From the NCBI RefSeq assembly GCF_014648175.1, contig NZ_BMQP01000036.1:1-64000 (forward strand): a DNA stretch of 64,000 bases, in the 5' to 3' direction. The translations under genes and the position numbers were made by a program. Positions 42,698 to 51,233 of this stretch are shown in pieces. Under the pieces are notes generated by a model. It had not been told where the DNA came from. It was given only the letters and a program-made list of their open reading frames with translations, and made no database searches. How positions within the stretch are numbered: position 1 is the first letter of the stretch; each line of letters starts with the position of its first letter. This stretch comes from Planobispora rosea (lineage in GTDB: Bacteria; Actinomycetota; Actinomycetes; Streptosporangiales; Streptosporangiaceae).

Positions 42698-44056
42698 ATG
42701 CAACGCGAGCCCAATCGGCTGCTCAGCAGGCTCATGGCCGAGGCCGGTCTCACCCGTAAGGAACTGGCCCGCAAGCTCAACGATCTCGGTGCCGCCTGGG
42801 GCCTGCCCGGGCTGGGATACGACCACAGCTCGATCGGACGCTGGCTCAGCGGCAGGCGACCGAAAGACCCCGCGCCCGACCTGCTCGCCGGGGTCTTCGC
42901 CCGGCGTCTGGGCCGGGTCGTGGACTCGGAGGACTTAGGACTGCCCACAGGGTCACCCCCCCTCGACCTCGGGCACGGGATCACTCACACCTGGCATGAG
43001 GGGGTTGCAACCGTGACAGCACTCTGGCGAGCGGATGTGGAGAGGCGCAAGTTCCTGCTCGACTCCACCTTCGTGATCGGAGCCGGTTCCATCGGGGCGC
43101 TGAAATGGCCGATCCTGCCGATGGAGGCCCGCCCGGTCGCCGGCGGGTCCCGGATGGTGGGCAAGGCCGACATCGCGGCGATCCGGGAGGTGACCCGGTC
43201 CTTCGGTGAGTTGGACAACAGGTTCGGCGGCGGCCGGATCCGCTCGGCGGTCGTGAAATATCTGGACACGGCGGTCGCTCCGCTGCTCAACGACGGCTCG
43301 TACGCCGAGGCCACCGGTAAGGAACTCGCCTCGGCCGCCGCGGAGCTGACCAGGCTGGCCGGCTGGATGGCCTACGACCTGGAGCACCACGGCGTGGCCC
43401 AGCGCTACCTGATCCAGGCGCTCCGCCTGGCCAGGGGGGCGGGGGACCACGGGTTCAGCGGGGAGATCCTCGCCGGGATGAGCCACCAGGCCACCTACAT
43501 CGGTCAGCCCGCGCACGCCCTCGACCTGGCCCGCGCCGCCCAGCTCTCGGCCCGGCGCGCGGGGATCTTCTCCCTGCTCGCCGAGGCGTTCGTGCTGGAG
43601 GCGCACGCCCACGCGCTGCTGGGCGACCGTACGGCCTGCGCCGAGGCGCTGCACCGGGCGGAGGTGGCCTTCGACCGCAGGAAGACCGGCGACGAACCCG
43701 ACTGGATCACCTACTTCGACGAGGCCTACCTCTCGGCCAAGTTCGCCCACTGCTTCCGCGACCTGGGAGACGGCCCGCAGGCCGTACGGCACGCACGACG
43801 GTCGCTGGAGATGGACGGGCGGTTCGTGCGCGGGCGCATGTTCAACCTGTCGCTGCTGGCCGCGGGACTGGTGCGGAGCGGGGAGGTAGAGGAGGCCTGC
43901 GCGGTGGCGGGCGAGGCGCTGGATCTGGCCGGCGGGCTCCAATCGGCCCGGACCCGGTCCTACATGACCGACCTGCGCGACCGCCTGAAGCCGTACGCCG
44001 CCGAACCCGCGGTGGCCGAACTGGACCGGCGCATCGGGGAGCTCGTGCCCGCCTGA
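42698..44056 (+). CDS. Large HTH regulator with TPR-like repeats
   Basis: 452 residues from ATG 42698 (RBS GAGGAGAG). N-terminal HTH about 5-75 (LMAEAGLTRKELARKLNDLG...SIGRWLSGRRP), then a ~360-residue all-helical region with helical repeats of the TPR type (LDLARAAQLSARRAG...LEAHAHALLGDRTACAEALHRAE). The architecture resembles streptomycete NsdA-like developmental regulators. A ligand or peptide may bind the repeats (inference). A 12-residue TTF/VIGAG-like hydrophobic stretch follows a linker at about 120. Confidence 0.82.
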   Translation: MQREPNRLLSRLMAEAGLTRKELARKLNDLGAAWGLPGLGYDHSSIGRWLSGRRPKDPAPDLLAGVFARRLGRVVDSEDLGLPTGSPPLDLGHGITHTWHEGVATVTALWRADVERRKFLLDSTFVIGAGSIGALKWPILPMEARPVAGGSRMVGKADIAAIREVTRSFGELDNRFGGGRIRSAVVKYLDTAVAPLLNDGSYAEATGKELASAAAELTRLAGWMAYDLEHHGVAQRYLIQALRLARGAGDHGFSGEILAGMSHQATYIGQPAHALDLARAAQLSARRAGIFSLLAEAFVLEAHAHALLGDRTACAEALHRAEVAFDRRKTGDEPDWITYFDEAYLSAKFAHCFRDLGDGPQAVRHARRSLEMDGRFVRGRMFNLSLLAAGLVRSGEVEEACAVAGEALDLAGGLQSARTRSYMTDLRDRLKPYAAEPAVAELDRRIGELVPA

Positions 44057-44074
44057 CGGGGCCGGAGAACGCGC

Positions 44075-44103
44075 GGAGGGCCCGGCACGGGACCGGACCC
44101 TCC
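44075..44103 (+). terminator. Probable terminator of the HTH regulator gene
   Basis: GGAGGGCCCGG / CCGGACCCTCC, an 11-bp stem with one mismatch and a 7-base loop, starts 18 bases after the stop codon. Confidence 0.65.
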
Positions 44104-44143
44104 TTGTGTGGGCGGCGGACCGCTACCAGGCTCGTCCGCAGTG

Positions 44144-44163
44144 CTCCGGCCTTCAGGCCGGGG
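44144..44163. repeat. Left-end hairpin of the IS
   Basis: CTCCGGCCTTCAGGCCGGGG folds into a stem-loop nearly identical to the right-end hairpin at 45891. Such structures are the recognition sites of Y1 transposases. A second perfect hairpin (12-bp arms at 44200-44211 / 44214-44225) lies just after the tnpA stop and may act as its terminator. Confidence 0.8.
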
Positions 44164-44236
44164 GTGAAGCGGACTCTCCCGCCCAGCGGGGCAGGGAAAG
44201 CTGGATCGCCCCCGGGCGATCCAGCCTCTACCCGGC

Positions 44237-44652
44237 TCAGACCGGGCGGTTCTGCTGCTCGATGTACTGGCGCAGGACGCTGATCGCAGCGCCGCCCACG
44301 CTCCCGGCGAAGTAGGAACCCGACCACAACTTGTTCGCCCGATAGTAGTGGCCGGCCAGCTCGGGGAACTCCTGTCGCAGCCGCGGGAGGACACCCCTTT
44401 CAGCGAGTTGACCAGCCGGGACAGGGCGACCTTCGGCGGGAAGGTCACCAGCAGGTGGACGTGGTTGCTCTCACCGTTGAACTCCGCCACCTCGCACTCG
44501 AAATCAGCGCACACCTCTCGCATGATCTGCTCCATGCGCTCCAGGTGGACGCCGGTGAAGACCGGATGCCGGAACTTGGTGACGAAAACCAAATGAGCGT
44601 GCAGGACGAAAACACAGTGTCTACCAGTCCTGATGTCTCCGTATTCGGCCAT
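44237..44652 (-). pseudogene. tnpA: IS200/IS605 TnpA (Y1 transposase), frameshifted
   Basis: From ATG 44652 the product reads as a normal Y1 HUH transposase (HCVFVLHAHLVFVTKFRHP, then NHVHLLV, the HUH metal site). After NSLKGVSSR, near 44381-44387, the frame is lost; one missing base in CCGCGGG accounts for it. In the shifted frame the rest of the family sequence is intact (QEFPELAGHYYRANKLWSGS...QYIEQQNRPV) and ends at TGA 44237. The catalytic Tyr in QYIEQQ is in that second part, so the protein as encoded lacks it. Confidence 0.88.
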
Positions 44653-44674
44653 AAACCAATCGTAGGATCATGGC

Positions 44675-45826
44675 GTGCAGCTCCGGTACAACTTCCGCCT
44701 CTACCCGACCCCCGGCCAGTGCGCCGCGCTGGCCCGCGCGTTCGGGTGCGCGCGTACGGTGTTCAACGACGGGCTGCGCGCACGACAGCAAGCCCACGCG
44801 GCCGGCCTGCCGCACCTGTCGGACGGCGAGCTGTCCCAGCGGGTCATCACCGAGGCGAAGAAGACGCCTGAGCGCGCCTGGCTGGGCGAGGTGTCGGCGG
44901 TGGTACTCCAGCAGGCGCTGGCCGACCTGAACACCGCCTACCGCAACTTCTTCGCTTCGCTGTCCGGCAAGCGCAAGGGCCCGAGCATCGCCCCGCCCCG
45001 ATTCCGGTCCCGCAAGGACAACCGGCAGGCGATCCGCTTCACCCGCAACGCCCGCTTCTCGATCACGGCGGGCGGGAAGCTGCGCCTGCCGAAGATCGGC
45101 GACGTGACGGTGACGTGGTCCCGCCGCCTCCCGTCCGAGCCCTCCAGCGTGACGGTGGTCAAGGATGCGGCCGGGCGGTACTTCGCCTCGTTCGTCGTCG
45201 ACGTCGCCGCCGAACCGCTGCCGCAGACGGCCGCCGAGGTCGGGATCGACCTGGGGCTGACGCATTTCGCGGTCCTGTCGGACGGCCGGAAGATCGACAA
45301 CCCCCGGTTTCTCCGCCGCACCGAACGGCGGTTGCGCAAGGCGCAGCAAGCCCTGTCCCGCACGGCGAAGGGGTCAAACAACAGCAAGAAGGCCACCGTC
45401 ACCCTCGCCTGTGCCCATGCCAGGGTGGCCGACGCCCGCCGGGACTTCGCGCACAAGCTCTCCACCCGGATCATCCGCGAGAACCAAGCGGTGGTCGTGG
45501 AGGACCTGTGCGTGAAGGGCCTGGCCCGCACCCGGCTGGCCACGTCCGTGCACGACGCCGGATGGTCGGCATTCGTGAACATGCTGGAGTACAAGGCCGC
45601 CCGGTACGGCCGCACCCTGGTGAAGATCGACCGCTGGTTCCCCAGCAGCAAGCTGTGCTCGGCCTGCGGCGCGCTCGCCGGGTCCATGCCGCTGAACGTC
45701 CGGTCATGGGCCTGCCCCTGCGGAGCATCGCACGACCGAGACGTCAACGCCGCCCAGAACATCCTCGCCGCCGGACGGGCGGAGAGGCTAAACGCCTGCG
45801 GAGGGACCGTAAGACCCGCCGCCTAG
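44675..45826 (+). CDS. tnpB: TnpB, RNA-guided nuclease of IS605 family
   Basis: 383 residues, apparently intact. HTH at the N-terminus (LYPTPGQCAALARAFGCARTVFND), then the split RuvC nuclease: Asp in GIDLGLTHFAV, Glu in VVVEDLCVKGL, Asp in HDRDVNAAQNIL. A four-Cys zinc finger (CSACG...CPCG) lies between the last two. TnpB uses a guide RNA read from the element's right end to cut the donor joint or target; the RNA should span the end of this gene to about 45915. GTG start at 45 kb side 44675, only 22 bases from divergent tnpA. Confidence 0.93.
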   Translation: MQLRYNFRLYPTPGQCAALARAFGCARTVFNDGLRARQQAHAAGLPHLSDGELSQRVITEAKKTPERAWLGEVSAVVLQQALADLNTAYRNFFASLSGKRKGPSIAPPRFRSRKDNRQAIRFTRNARFSITAGGKLRLPKIGDVTVTWSRRLPSEPSSVTVVKDAAGRYFASFVVDVAAEPLPQTAAEVGIDLGLTHFAVLSDGRKIDNPRFLRRTERRLRKAQQALSRTAKGSNNSKKATVTLACAHARVADARRDFAHKLSTRIIRENQAVVVEDLCVKGLARTRLATSVHDAGWSAFVNMLEYKAARYGRTLVKIDRWFPSSKLCSACGALAGSMPLNVRSWACPCGASHDRDVNAAQNILAAGRAERLNACGGTVRPAA

Positions 45827-45915
45827 CGGAGGGCAGGACCCGGCGAAACAGGAAGCCACAGAGGTGCCGCACGCGCGGCACGGGCTGAATCCCCGGCCTT
45901 CAGGCCGGGGAGCGC
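45827..45915 (+). ncRNA. Probable TnpB guide RNA (omega RNA) region and IS right end
   Basis: The 89 bases after tnpB hold GGTGCCGCACGCGCGGCACG (a hairpin) and the right-end hairpin CCCCGGCCTTCAGGCCGGGG (45891-45910). In this family the guide RNA covers the 3' end of tnpB and the right end, with its guide lying just outside the element. The RNA itself is inferred, not seen. Confidence 0.5.
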
Positions 45916-45916
45916 G

Positions 45917-47557
45917 TCAATTGAGCAGCTCGCCCTGGTCGCTGACGATCCTCGCGTTGCGGGCCTGGTTGGCGTCGGCGTAGACCTCGGCGGTGTCACC
46001 GTTGAAGTACGGCGAGCTGACGAAGTCGATGCGGTCGTTGCCGTCCTGGTCGTGGAAGAGGCTGGTGACGCCGTTGACGTAGCCCAGACGCTTGCTGTTG
46101 CTGTACTTCAGCAGCCAGGGCCCGCCGTCGGAACCGCCGGTCATCGAGCACTTCAGCGCCAGGTGGTCCTCGACCTTGAAGGCGTTGGAGGCGTAGGTGC
46201 CGGTGTTGGTCTTGCCGTGGCAGTACTTCATGGTGAGGCCGGTGTACGGCTTGTCCCCGTCCGGGTGGGCGTCGCCGGGGTAGCCGAAGGCGAAGACCGG
46301 CTGGCCGGGCTTCTGGTTCCAGGCGAAGCCCTGCCCGCCGACCACGTCACCGAGGCGGCCGACGTTCTTGGCCAGGCCGATGATGTACTGCTCCACCCAG
46401 TAGGTGGTGGTGGTCACCGTGGTGGACTTGACCCACTTCTTGATGAAGTACTGGGTCTTGTACCACTCGATCTCGTTCTGGTTCTTGTCCTTGACTGCGG
46501 TGAGCTCGCCCAGGAAGTTGCCGGAGGCCTTCTCCTTGAGGAGCTTGTCGTACTCCTCCTTGGAGATGGGGGTCTTGCCCTTGTTCCCGCTCTTGGAGAT
46601 GAACTTCTCGCCGTTGCGGAGGGCGTCGGTGGCGTCGGAGGCCTTGCCGTAGTCGTAGGAGGTGACCTCGACGGCCAGCAGCTTGACGCCGTTCTTGCCC
46701 TCAGGCTTGACGTAGTCCGCGATCTCCTGGTCGGTGTACTTCTTGCCGTCCGCCGGAGCCGGAGGGTTGACGGTCTCGACGTTCGTCGCGACCTTGTCCT
46801 CCTTCTTGTACGGTCCCAGGTCGCCGTACTTGGCGTACCCGGCCGCGTACTCGTCGGCCGTGATCGTCTTCGGCTCGATCCACTTGCCGCCGTTCCACGC
46901 GGCGAACTCGCTGCCGGTGACCCTCTTCTCCCCGTTGAAGACGAATCCGTCGTAGACCGCGACGAAAGCGTAGTCGTGGTCGAAGTCCTCGTGCACGGCG
47001 AAGTTGTAGTGGGTGAAGGCGGCCTGGCCGACGTAGACCCCCCAGGGGGCCTTGCCCTCGTGGTAGCCCGGGATGAAGACCCAGTTGCGCAGGGCGTCCT
47101 CGTTGCCCTCGACGTCGTAGACGCAGTGGCCGGCGGTGGCGACCAGGTTGCGGTACTTCGACTGGATCGAGGTACCGGAGCACCAGCGGGGGACGCCCTT
47201 GTGGTCGAGGAAGAAGACCTTGCCGGCGGTCTTGGGGAGGTTGACGTTTCGCACCTTGGCGGAGGTGCCCTTCTCGCCACCGATGGGGGCGACCTGGCCG
47301 GGCTTGCCGTCGGTGGTGTCTCCCTGGCCGCGGACGAGCTTGGCGACGTCCTTGCTGTCCCAGGTGTACTGGCGGGCCTGCTTCAGGGCCGCGCCGTTGG
47401 CGTCGAGCCAGAACTTGGCGACCGCGTAGGCGCCGGGCCGGTCGGCGCTGAGGGGGGTGCGCTCCGGCTCCGCGGCGGCCTGGGCGGGGGTGGCCAGGGC
47501 GGCGGCGAGACCGGCGATCGAGAGGGGGATGAGGAGATGCTTCGTGCGGGGGTTCAC
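45917..47557 (-). CDS. Secreted trypsin-like protein 1, long form, catalytic Ser replaced by Asp
   Basis: 546 residues. Signal peptide ends near ATPAQA (27); pro-region with DGKPGQVAPIGGE; mature chymotrypsin fold begins about VNLPKTAGKVFF. Active-site His144 (TAGHCVYD) and Asp195 (DHDYAFV) are present, but the GxSGGP motif reads GGSDGGP: Asp477 replaces the nucleophile, so protease activity is unlikely. Residues ~206-395 form an insertion shared with proteins 2 and 5. Cys pairs CSG/GHC and YCHG/KCSM are kept. The C-terminus (ELLN) differs from its relatives, and the stop codon overlaps the IS right end. Confidence 0.88.
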   Translation of the reverse strand: MNPRTKHLLIPLSIAGLAAALATPAQAAAEPERTPLSADRPGAYAVAKFWLDANGAALKQARQYTWDSKDVAKLVRGQGDTTDGKPGQVAPIGGEKGTSAKVRNVNLPKTAGKVFFLDHKGVPRWCSGTSIQSKYRNLVATAGHCVYDVEGNEDALRNWVFIPGYHEGKAPWGVYVGQAAFTHYNFAVHEDFDHDYAFVAVYDGFVFNGEKRVTGSEFAAWNGGKWIEPKTITADEYAAGYAKYGDLGPYKKEDKVATNVETVNPPAPADGKKYTDQEIADYVKPEGKNGVKLLAVEVTSYDYGKASDATDALRNGEKFISKSGNKGKTPISKEEYDKLLKEKASGNFLGELTAVKDKNQNEIEWYKTQYFIKKWVKSTTVTTTTYWVEQYIIGLAKNVGRLGDVVGGQGFAWNQKPGQPVFAFGYPGDAHPDGDKPYTGLTMKYCHGKTNTGTYASNAFKVEDHLALKCSMTGGSDGGPWLLKYSNSKRLGYVNGVTSLFHDQDGNDRIDFVSSPYFNGDTAEVYADANQARNARIVSDQGELLN

Positions 47558-47741
47558 GGTGGCTCCAGGGCGGGCGAGGCCTCACAGATCATGAGGTCGC
47601 GGAGTGAGGGGTTCCGGAAAACCGTAGCAATCTGACATAACCGCTGGTAGAGGCGTTACCTGGGAATTCGGTCACGGATCTCTCCGGGTTCCGGACGGCG
47701 GCGAGAGGGTTCCGGGGCGAGGAGGTTCCGGACAACGGCGA

Positions 47742-47769
47742 AGGGGCCCGGTCCGAAGACCGGGCCCCT
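47742..47769 (-). terminator. Terminator after secreted protease 2
   Basis: A perfect 12-bp stem (AGGGGCCCGGTC, loop CGAA, complement) lies 70 bases beyond the stop of protease 2 on the minus strand. The remaining 47558-47838 gap should hold the promoter of gene 1. Confidence 0.85.
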
Positions 47770-47838
47770 CCGTTTACTGCTGGGGTGAACTAGAGGTGTG
47801 GACCCCCTAGCTCGGGATCGTCAGATCCTCGGGACGGT

Positions 47839-49455
47839 TTACTTGTAAACCTGGCCCAGGGAGTCAACGATCTTGCCGGACCAGACGTTCGCGGCCTTCT
47901 TGTAGATGTCCGCGGTCTCACCGTCGAAGTACGGCGAGGTGCTCAGGTCGAAGCGGCCGTTGTTGTCGGTGTCGGCGACGAGGCTGGTGACACCGTTGAC
48001 GTAGCCCATGCGCTTGGCGCTGCTGTACTTGAGCACCCAAGGACCACCGCTCGAGCCCTGGGTCATGGAGCACTTCAGACCGATGTGCTCCTCAACCTTG
48101 AACTTCGCGGCCTGGAAGCCCTTGGCCGAGGTCTTGCCGTAGCACCACTTGGGGGTGATGCCGGTGAAGGCCTTGTCGCCGTCCGGGTGCGCGCCGGCCG
48201 GGTAGCCGAACGCGTACACGGGCTGGCCGGTCTTCTGGTTCCAGGCGAAGCCCTGGCCACCGACGTTGTCACCCAGACGACCAGCGTCCGAGGACAGCTC
48301 GATGACGTACTGCTTCTTGAACCACTTGGTGGTGGTGCTGGTGGAGGACTTGACCCACTTCTTGATGAAGTACTGGGTCGAGTACCACTCGATCTCGTTG
48401 CCGTTGGCGTCCTTCTTGGCCTCGAGGTCGCCCAGGTAGTTGCCGGCAGCCTTCTCCTTCAGGAGCTTGTCGTACTGCTCCTTGGAGATCGGGTCCTTGT
48501 CGCTGTAGGCCTTCTCGCCGTTCTCGTAGCCCGAGGTGTGGTTAGGAGCCTTGTTGTACTCGAAACCGGTGACCTCGACGGAGAGCAGCTTGACACCGTT
48601 GAAGCCGTTCTCGGACAGGTACGGCAGCACCTGCTGCCAGGTGAAGCTGTCCTTCGGCGGGTTCACGGTCTCGACGTTCTTGGCAACCGTGGTCTCCGAG
48701 TAGTACGGACCCTGGGGGCCGTACTTGGAGTAGCCAGCGGCGCCCTCCTCGTCGGAGACTTCCTTGATGTCGACGTACTTCGGCCCGACGAACTTCTTGA
48801 ACTCGTCCTCGGTGACGACCTTCGGACCGGCGTACTTCACACCGTTGTAAACGGTGACGAAGGCGTAGTCCTTGTCGTAGTCCTCGTAGACGTCGAAGTC
48901 GTAGTGCGTCCACGCCTGCTTGCCGACGTAGATGCCCCACGGCGCCTTGCCCTGGTAGTAACCGGGCACGAAGACCCAGTTGTCCATGACGTGGCCGTTC
49001 TTGTCCGTGTCGTAGACGCAGTGACCGGCCGTGGCGACCAGGTTGCGGTACTTCGACTGGATCGAGGTGGCCGAGCACCAGCCGTACTCGCCGTCGGCGG
49101 TGACGAAGAAGACCTTACCGATGCTCTTCGGCAGGTTGACGTTCTTCACCTTGGGAGCAGCGGTCTTCGGCTCGCCACCGATGGGGGCGACCTGGCCGGG
49201 CTTGCCGTCCGTGGTGGGGGCACCGGTGGAGGTCAGCTTCGGCCCCTGCAGGTCCGGGTAGAACTCCTTGGCGGCCTTGAGGGCAGCGTTGTTGTTCTCG
49301 GTCCAGAACTGCACGACCGACTTGGCGTCGGCGGTGTTCTTGGCCATGGGGTCGGTCGCGTAGTCCGGGGCGGCGGTGGCGGTGCCGGCCAGACCAGCGG
49401 CCAGGAGACCGGTGGCGAGAACGGCGCCGCCGGCCGGGATGAGAATGCGCTTCAA
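47839..49455 (-). CDS. Secreted trypsin-like serine protease 2, long form
   Basis: 538 residues. Signal peptide MKRILIPAGGAVLATGLLAAGLAGTATA; pro-region with TTDGKPGQVAPIGGE. Complete triad: His145 (TAGHCVYD), Asp196 (DKDYAFV), Ser469 (QGSSGGPW). Insertion of ~180 residues (about 205-388) with KEQYDKLLKEKAAGNYLGDL and EIEWYSTQYFIKKWVK, as in proteins 1 and 5. Conserved block DNVGGQGFAWNQKTGQPVYA follows. RBS AAGGAG precedes the ATG. Probably an extracellular endopeptidase; substrate unknown. Confidence 0.9.
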   Translation of the reverse strand: MKRILIPAGGAVLATGLLAAGLAGTATAAPDYATDPMAKNTADAKSVVQFWTENNNAALKAAKEFYPDLQGPKLTSTGAPTTDGKPGQVAPIGGEPKTAAPKVKNVNLPKSIGKVFFVTADGEYGWCSATSIQSKYRNLVATAGHCVYDTDKNGHVMDNWVFVPGYYQGKAPWGIYVGKQAWTHYDFDVYEDYDKDYAFVTVYNGVKYAGPKVVTEDEFKKFVGPKYVDIKEVSDEEGAAGYSKYGPQGPYYSETTVAKNVETVNPPKDSFTWQQVLPYLSENGFNGVKLLSVEVTGFEYNKAPNHTSGYENGEKAYSDKDPISKEQYDKLLKEKAAGNYLGDLEAKKDANGNEIEWYSTQYFIKKWVKSSTSTTTKWFKKQYVIELSSDAGRLGDNVGGQGFAWNQKTGQPVYAFGYPAGAHPDGDKAFTGITPKWCYGKTSAKGFQAAKFKVEEHIGLKCSMTQGSSGGPWVLKYSSAKRMGYVNGVTSLVADTDNNGRFDLSTSPYFDGETADIYKKAANVWSGKIVDSLGQVYK

Positions 49456-49971
49456 GGGAAACTCCTTGGTCTGTCGTGGAACGCATCTTGCGTCCCATGC
49501 GTCAGTAAAGGGATAGCCAGGAACATACAGTGCTGATCTTCGGAAGCGGAAGTCGATCCGTGGGCTTAGATGGGCACCTGTGGTGCTGTGACGCTTCCGT
49601 TACCTTTTTTGGGGTTTGAGGTCCCGCCTGTCACATCTGTCGCTCCGCCGTGTTTCCGCAGATCACCATGAGAGCGGTGGAAGCGGAGCTGATCCGGCGT
49701 GACCGGGCAAATGCGGACAGTGGCGGACGCAATGTGATGCACATCACATCGGATTGATGGCACCGATTTGCGCCGGGCTACGTCTATAGGGGGCGATCTT
49801 TTCGGGAGCGGGGCCGGAAGAGCCGGGAAAGGCGGGCTCGGAGGGCTGGGAAACGAGCCCGGAAGGCGGTGAGGACGGCCCTGGGCGCCCCGGAAACGGG
49901 TGCGGGACCCGGCGCCGGCCGGGTCCCGCAGGTGAATCAGAGAGACGGACCCCTGTGCGGGGCCGCCGTCC
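49456..49971. other. Intergenic region between proteases 2 and 3
   Basis: No gene is seen in 516 bases. It holds the upstream region of protease 2 (with CTTTAC on the coding strand 50 bases before the ATG) and, at 49901-49930, a perfect 13-bp hairpin (TGCGGGACCCGGC, loop GCCG, complement) that should terminate protease 3. Confidence 0.6.
49901..49930 (-). terminator. Terminator after secreted protein 3
   Basis: Perfect 13-bp inverted repeat with a 4-base loop, 42 bases beyond the stop of gene 3 on the minus strand. Confidence 0.85.
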
Positions 49972-51132
49972 CTACTTGTAGAGCTCGCCGTTCGGGCCGA
50001 CGATGCGGCCGGACCAGACGTTGGCCGCCTTCTTGTAGACGTCCGCGGTCTCGCCGTCGAAGTACGGCGAGCTGACCAGGTCGTAGCGGTTGTTGCCGTC
50101 CTGGTCCGCGAAGACGCTGGTCACGCCGGTGACGTAGCCCAGGCGCCGGGAGCTGCTGTACTGCGTCACCCACGGGCCGCCGTCGGCGCCCGGGGTGAAG
50201 GCGCCCTTGAGCCCGATGTGCTCCTCGATCTTGAGGGGTCCGGAGACGTAGATCTTGCCGGACGGCTTGCCGTACAGGTACTTGGGCGTCACCCCGGTGT
50301 ACGGCTTGTCGCCGTCGGGGTGCGGCGCCTGCGGGTAGCCGAAGACGTAGACCGGCTTGCCGGTGGGCTGGTTCCAGGCGAAGCCCTGGCCGCCGACGTT
50401 GTCGCCGAGGCGGCCGGCGTCCTTGGACAGGGCGATGTAGTAGTGGCCCTTGCTCGTCCACTTGGGACCGGTGAACTGCTTGTACTCCGCCGCGGTCACC
50501 TGCTTGACGCCGTTGAACAGCACGCCGTTGTAGACCGTGACGAAGGCGTAGTCCTTGTCGAAGTCCTCGTAGACGTCGAAGTCGTAGTGCGTCCACGCCT
50601 GCTTGCCGACGTAGATGCCCCACGGGGCCTTGCCCTGGTAGTAACCGGGCACGAAGACCCACTTGTCCATGACGTGGCCGTTGCTGTCCGGGTCGTAGAC
50701 GCAGTGACCGGCCGTGACGACCAGGTTGCGGTACTTCGACTGGATCGAGCTGGCCGAGCACCACCGCTTCTGGCCGTTGACGGTGAAGAACACCTTGCCG
50801 ATGGTCTTCGGCAGGTTGACGTTCCTGGCGGTGGAGGGGGTGGGCTTCTCCGCGCCGATGGGCGAGACGGTGCCCGCCTTGCCGTCGGGGGAGTAGCCGC
50901 CACCGGACTTCAGCTTGGGCCCGTCGGTGTCGGGATAGAAGGCGGTGGCCTGCTTCAGGGCCGCGAAGTTGGACTCGGCCCAGAAGTCGACGACCGAGAC
51001 GGCCTCGGCGTTGTTGGTGGCCATGGGGTCGACCGCCCACTCCGGGGCGGCCTGGGCGCTGCCGACGAGGCCGGCGGCCAGCAGGCCGGTGGCCAGTGCG
51101 GCGCCACCGAAGGGAAGAAGGGAGTGCTTCAA
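49972..51132 (-). CDS. Secreted trypsin-like protein 3, short form, catalytic Ser replaced by Asp
   Basis: 386 residues from TTG 51132, chosen because AAGGAG lies 8 bases upstream and the resulting MKHSLLPFGGAALATGLLAA matches the signal peptide of protein 2. His143 and Asp194 are present, but the nucleophile motif is GADGGP: Asp317 instead of Ser. The second Cys pair is also lost on both sides (KYLYGK, LKGAFT). The long insertion is nearly gone: GVKQVTAAEYKQFTGPKW joins directly to SKGHYYIALSKDAGRLGDN, leaving both edges. Predicted inactive protease, perhaps a binding protein. Confidence 0.87.
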   Translation of the reverse strand: MKHSLLPFGGAALATGLLAAGLVGSAQAAPEWAVDPMATNNAEAVSVVDFWAESNFAALKQATAFYPDTDGPKLKSGGGYSPDGKAGTVSPIGAEKPTPSTARNVNLPKTIGKVFFTVNGQKRWCSASSIQSKYRNLVVTAGHCVYDPDSNGHVMDKWVFVPGYYQGKAPWGIYVGKQAWTHYDFDVYEDFDKDYAFVTVYNGVLFNGVKQVTAAEYKQFTGPKWTSKGHYYIALSKDAGRLGDNVGGQGFAWNQPTGKPVYVFGYPQAPHPDGDKPYTGVTPKYLYGKPSGKIYVSGPLKIEEHIGLKGAFTPGADGGPWVTQYSSSRRLGYVTGVTSVFADQDGNNRYDLVSSPYFDGETADVYKKAANVWSGRIVGPNGELYK

Positions 51133-51233
51133 AACAGATGCTCCTTGCGCTGCAGCGCTTCCCGGCGATCTGGGGAAGCTGCGGGACGACAAGGATCGAA
51201 CCTACGCAGACAACCTATGGGTCAAAGATTATC

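Larger units (their letters stand above)
44120..45920. mobile_element. IS605-type insertion sequence (IS200/IS605 family)
   Basis: Divergent tnpA (minus) and tnpB (plus) are bounded by matching subterminal hairpins built on CCGGCCTTCAGGCCGG: one at 44144-44163, the other at 45891-45910. No terminal inverted repeats or target duplication are expected in this family. Exact ends are estimates. The right end appears to reach GTCAA at 45916-45920, which overlaps the stop codon of the adjoining protease gene. tnpA is frameshifted, so the copy is probably immobile on its own. Confidence 0.88.
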
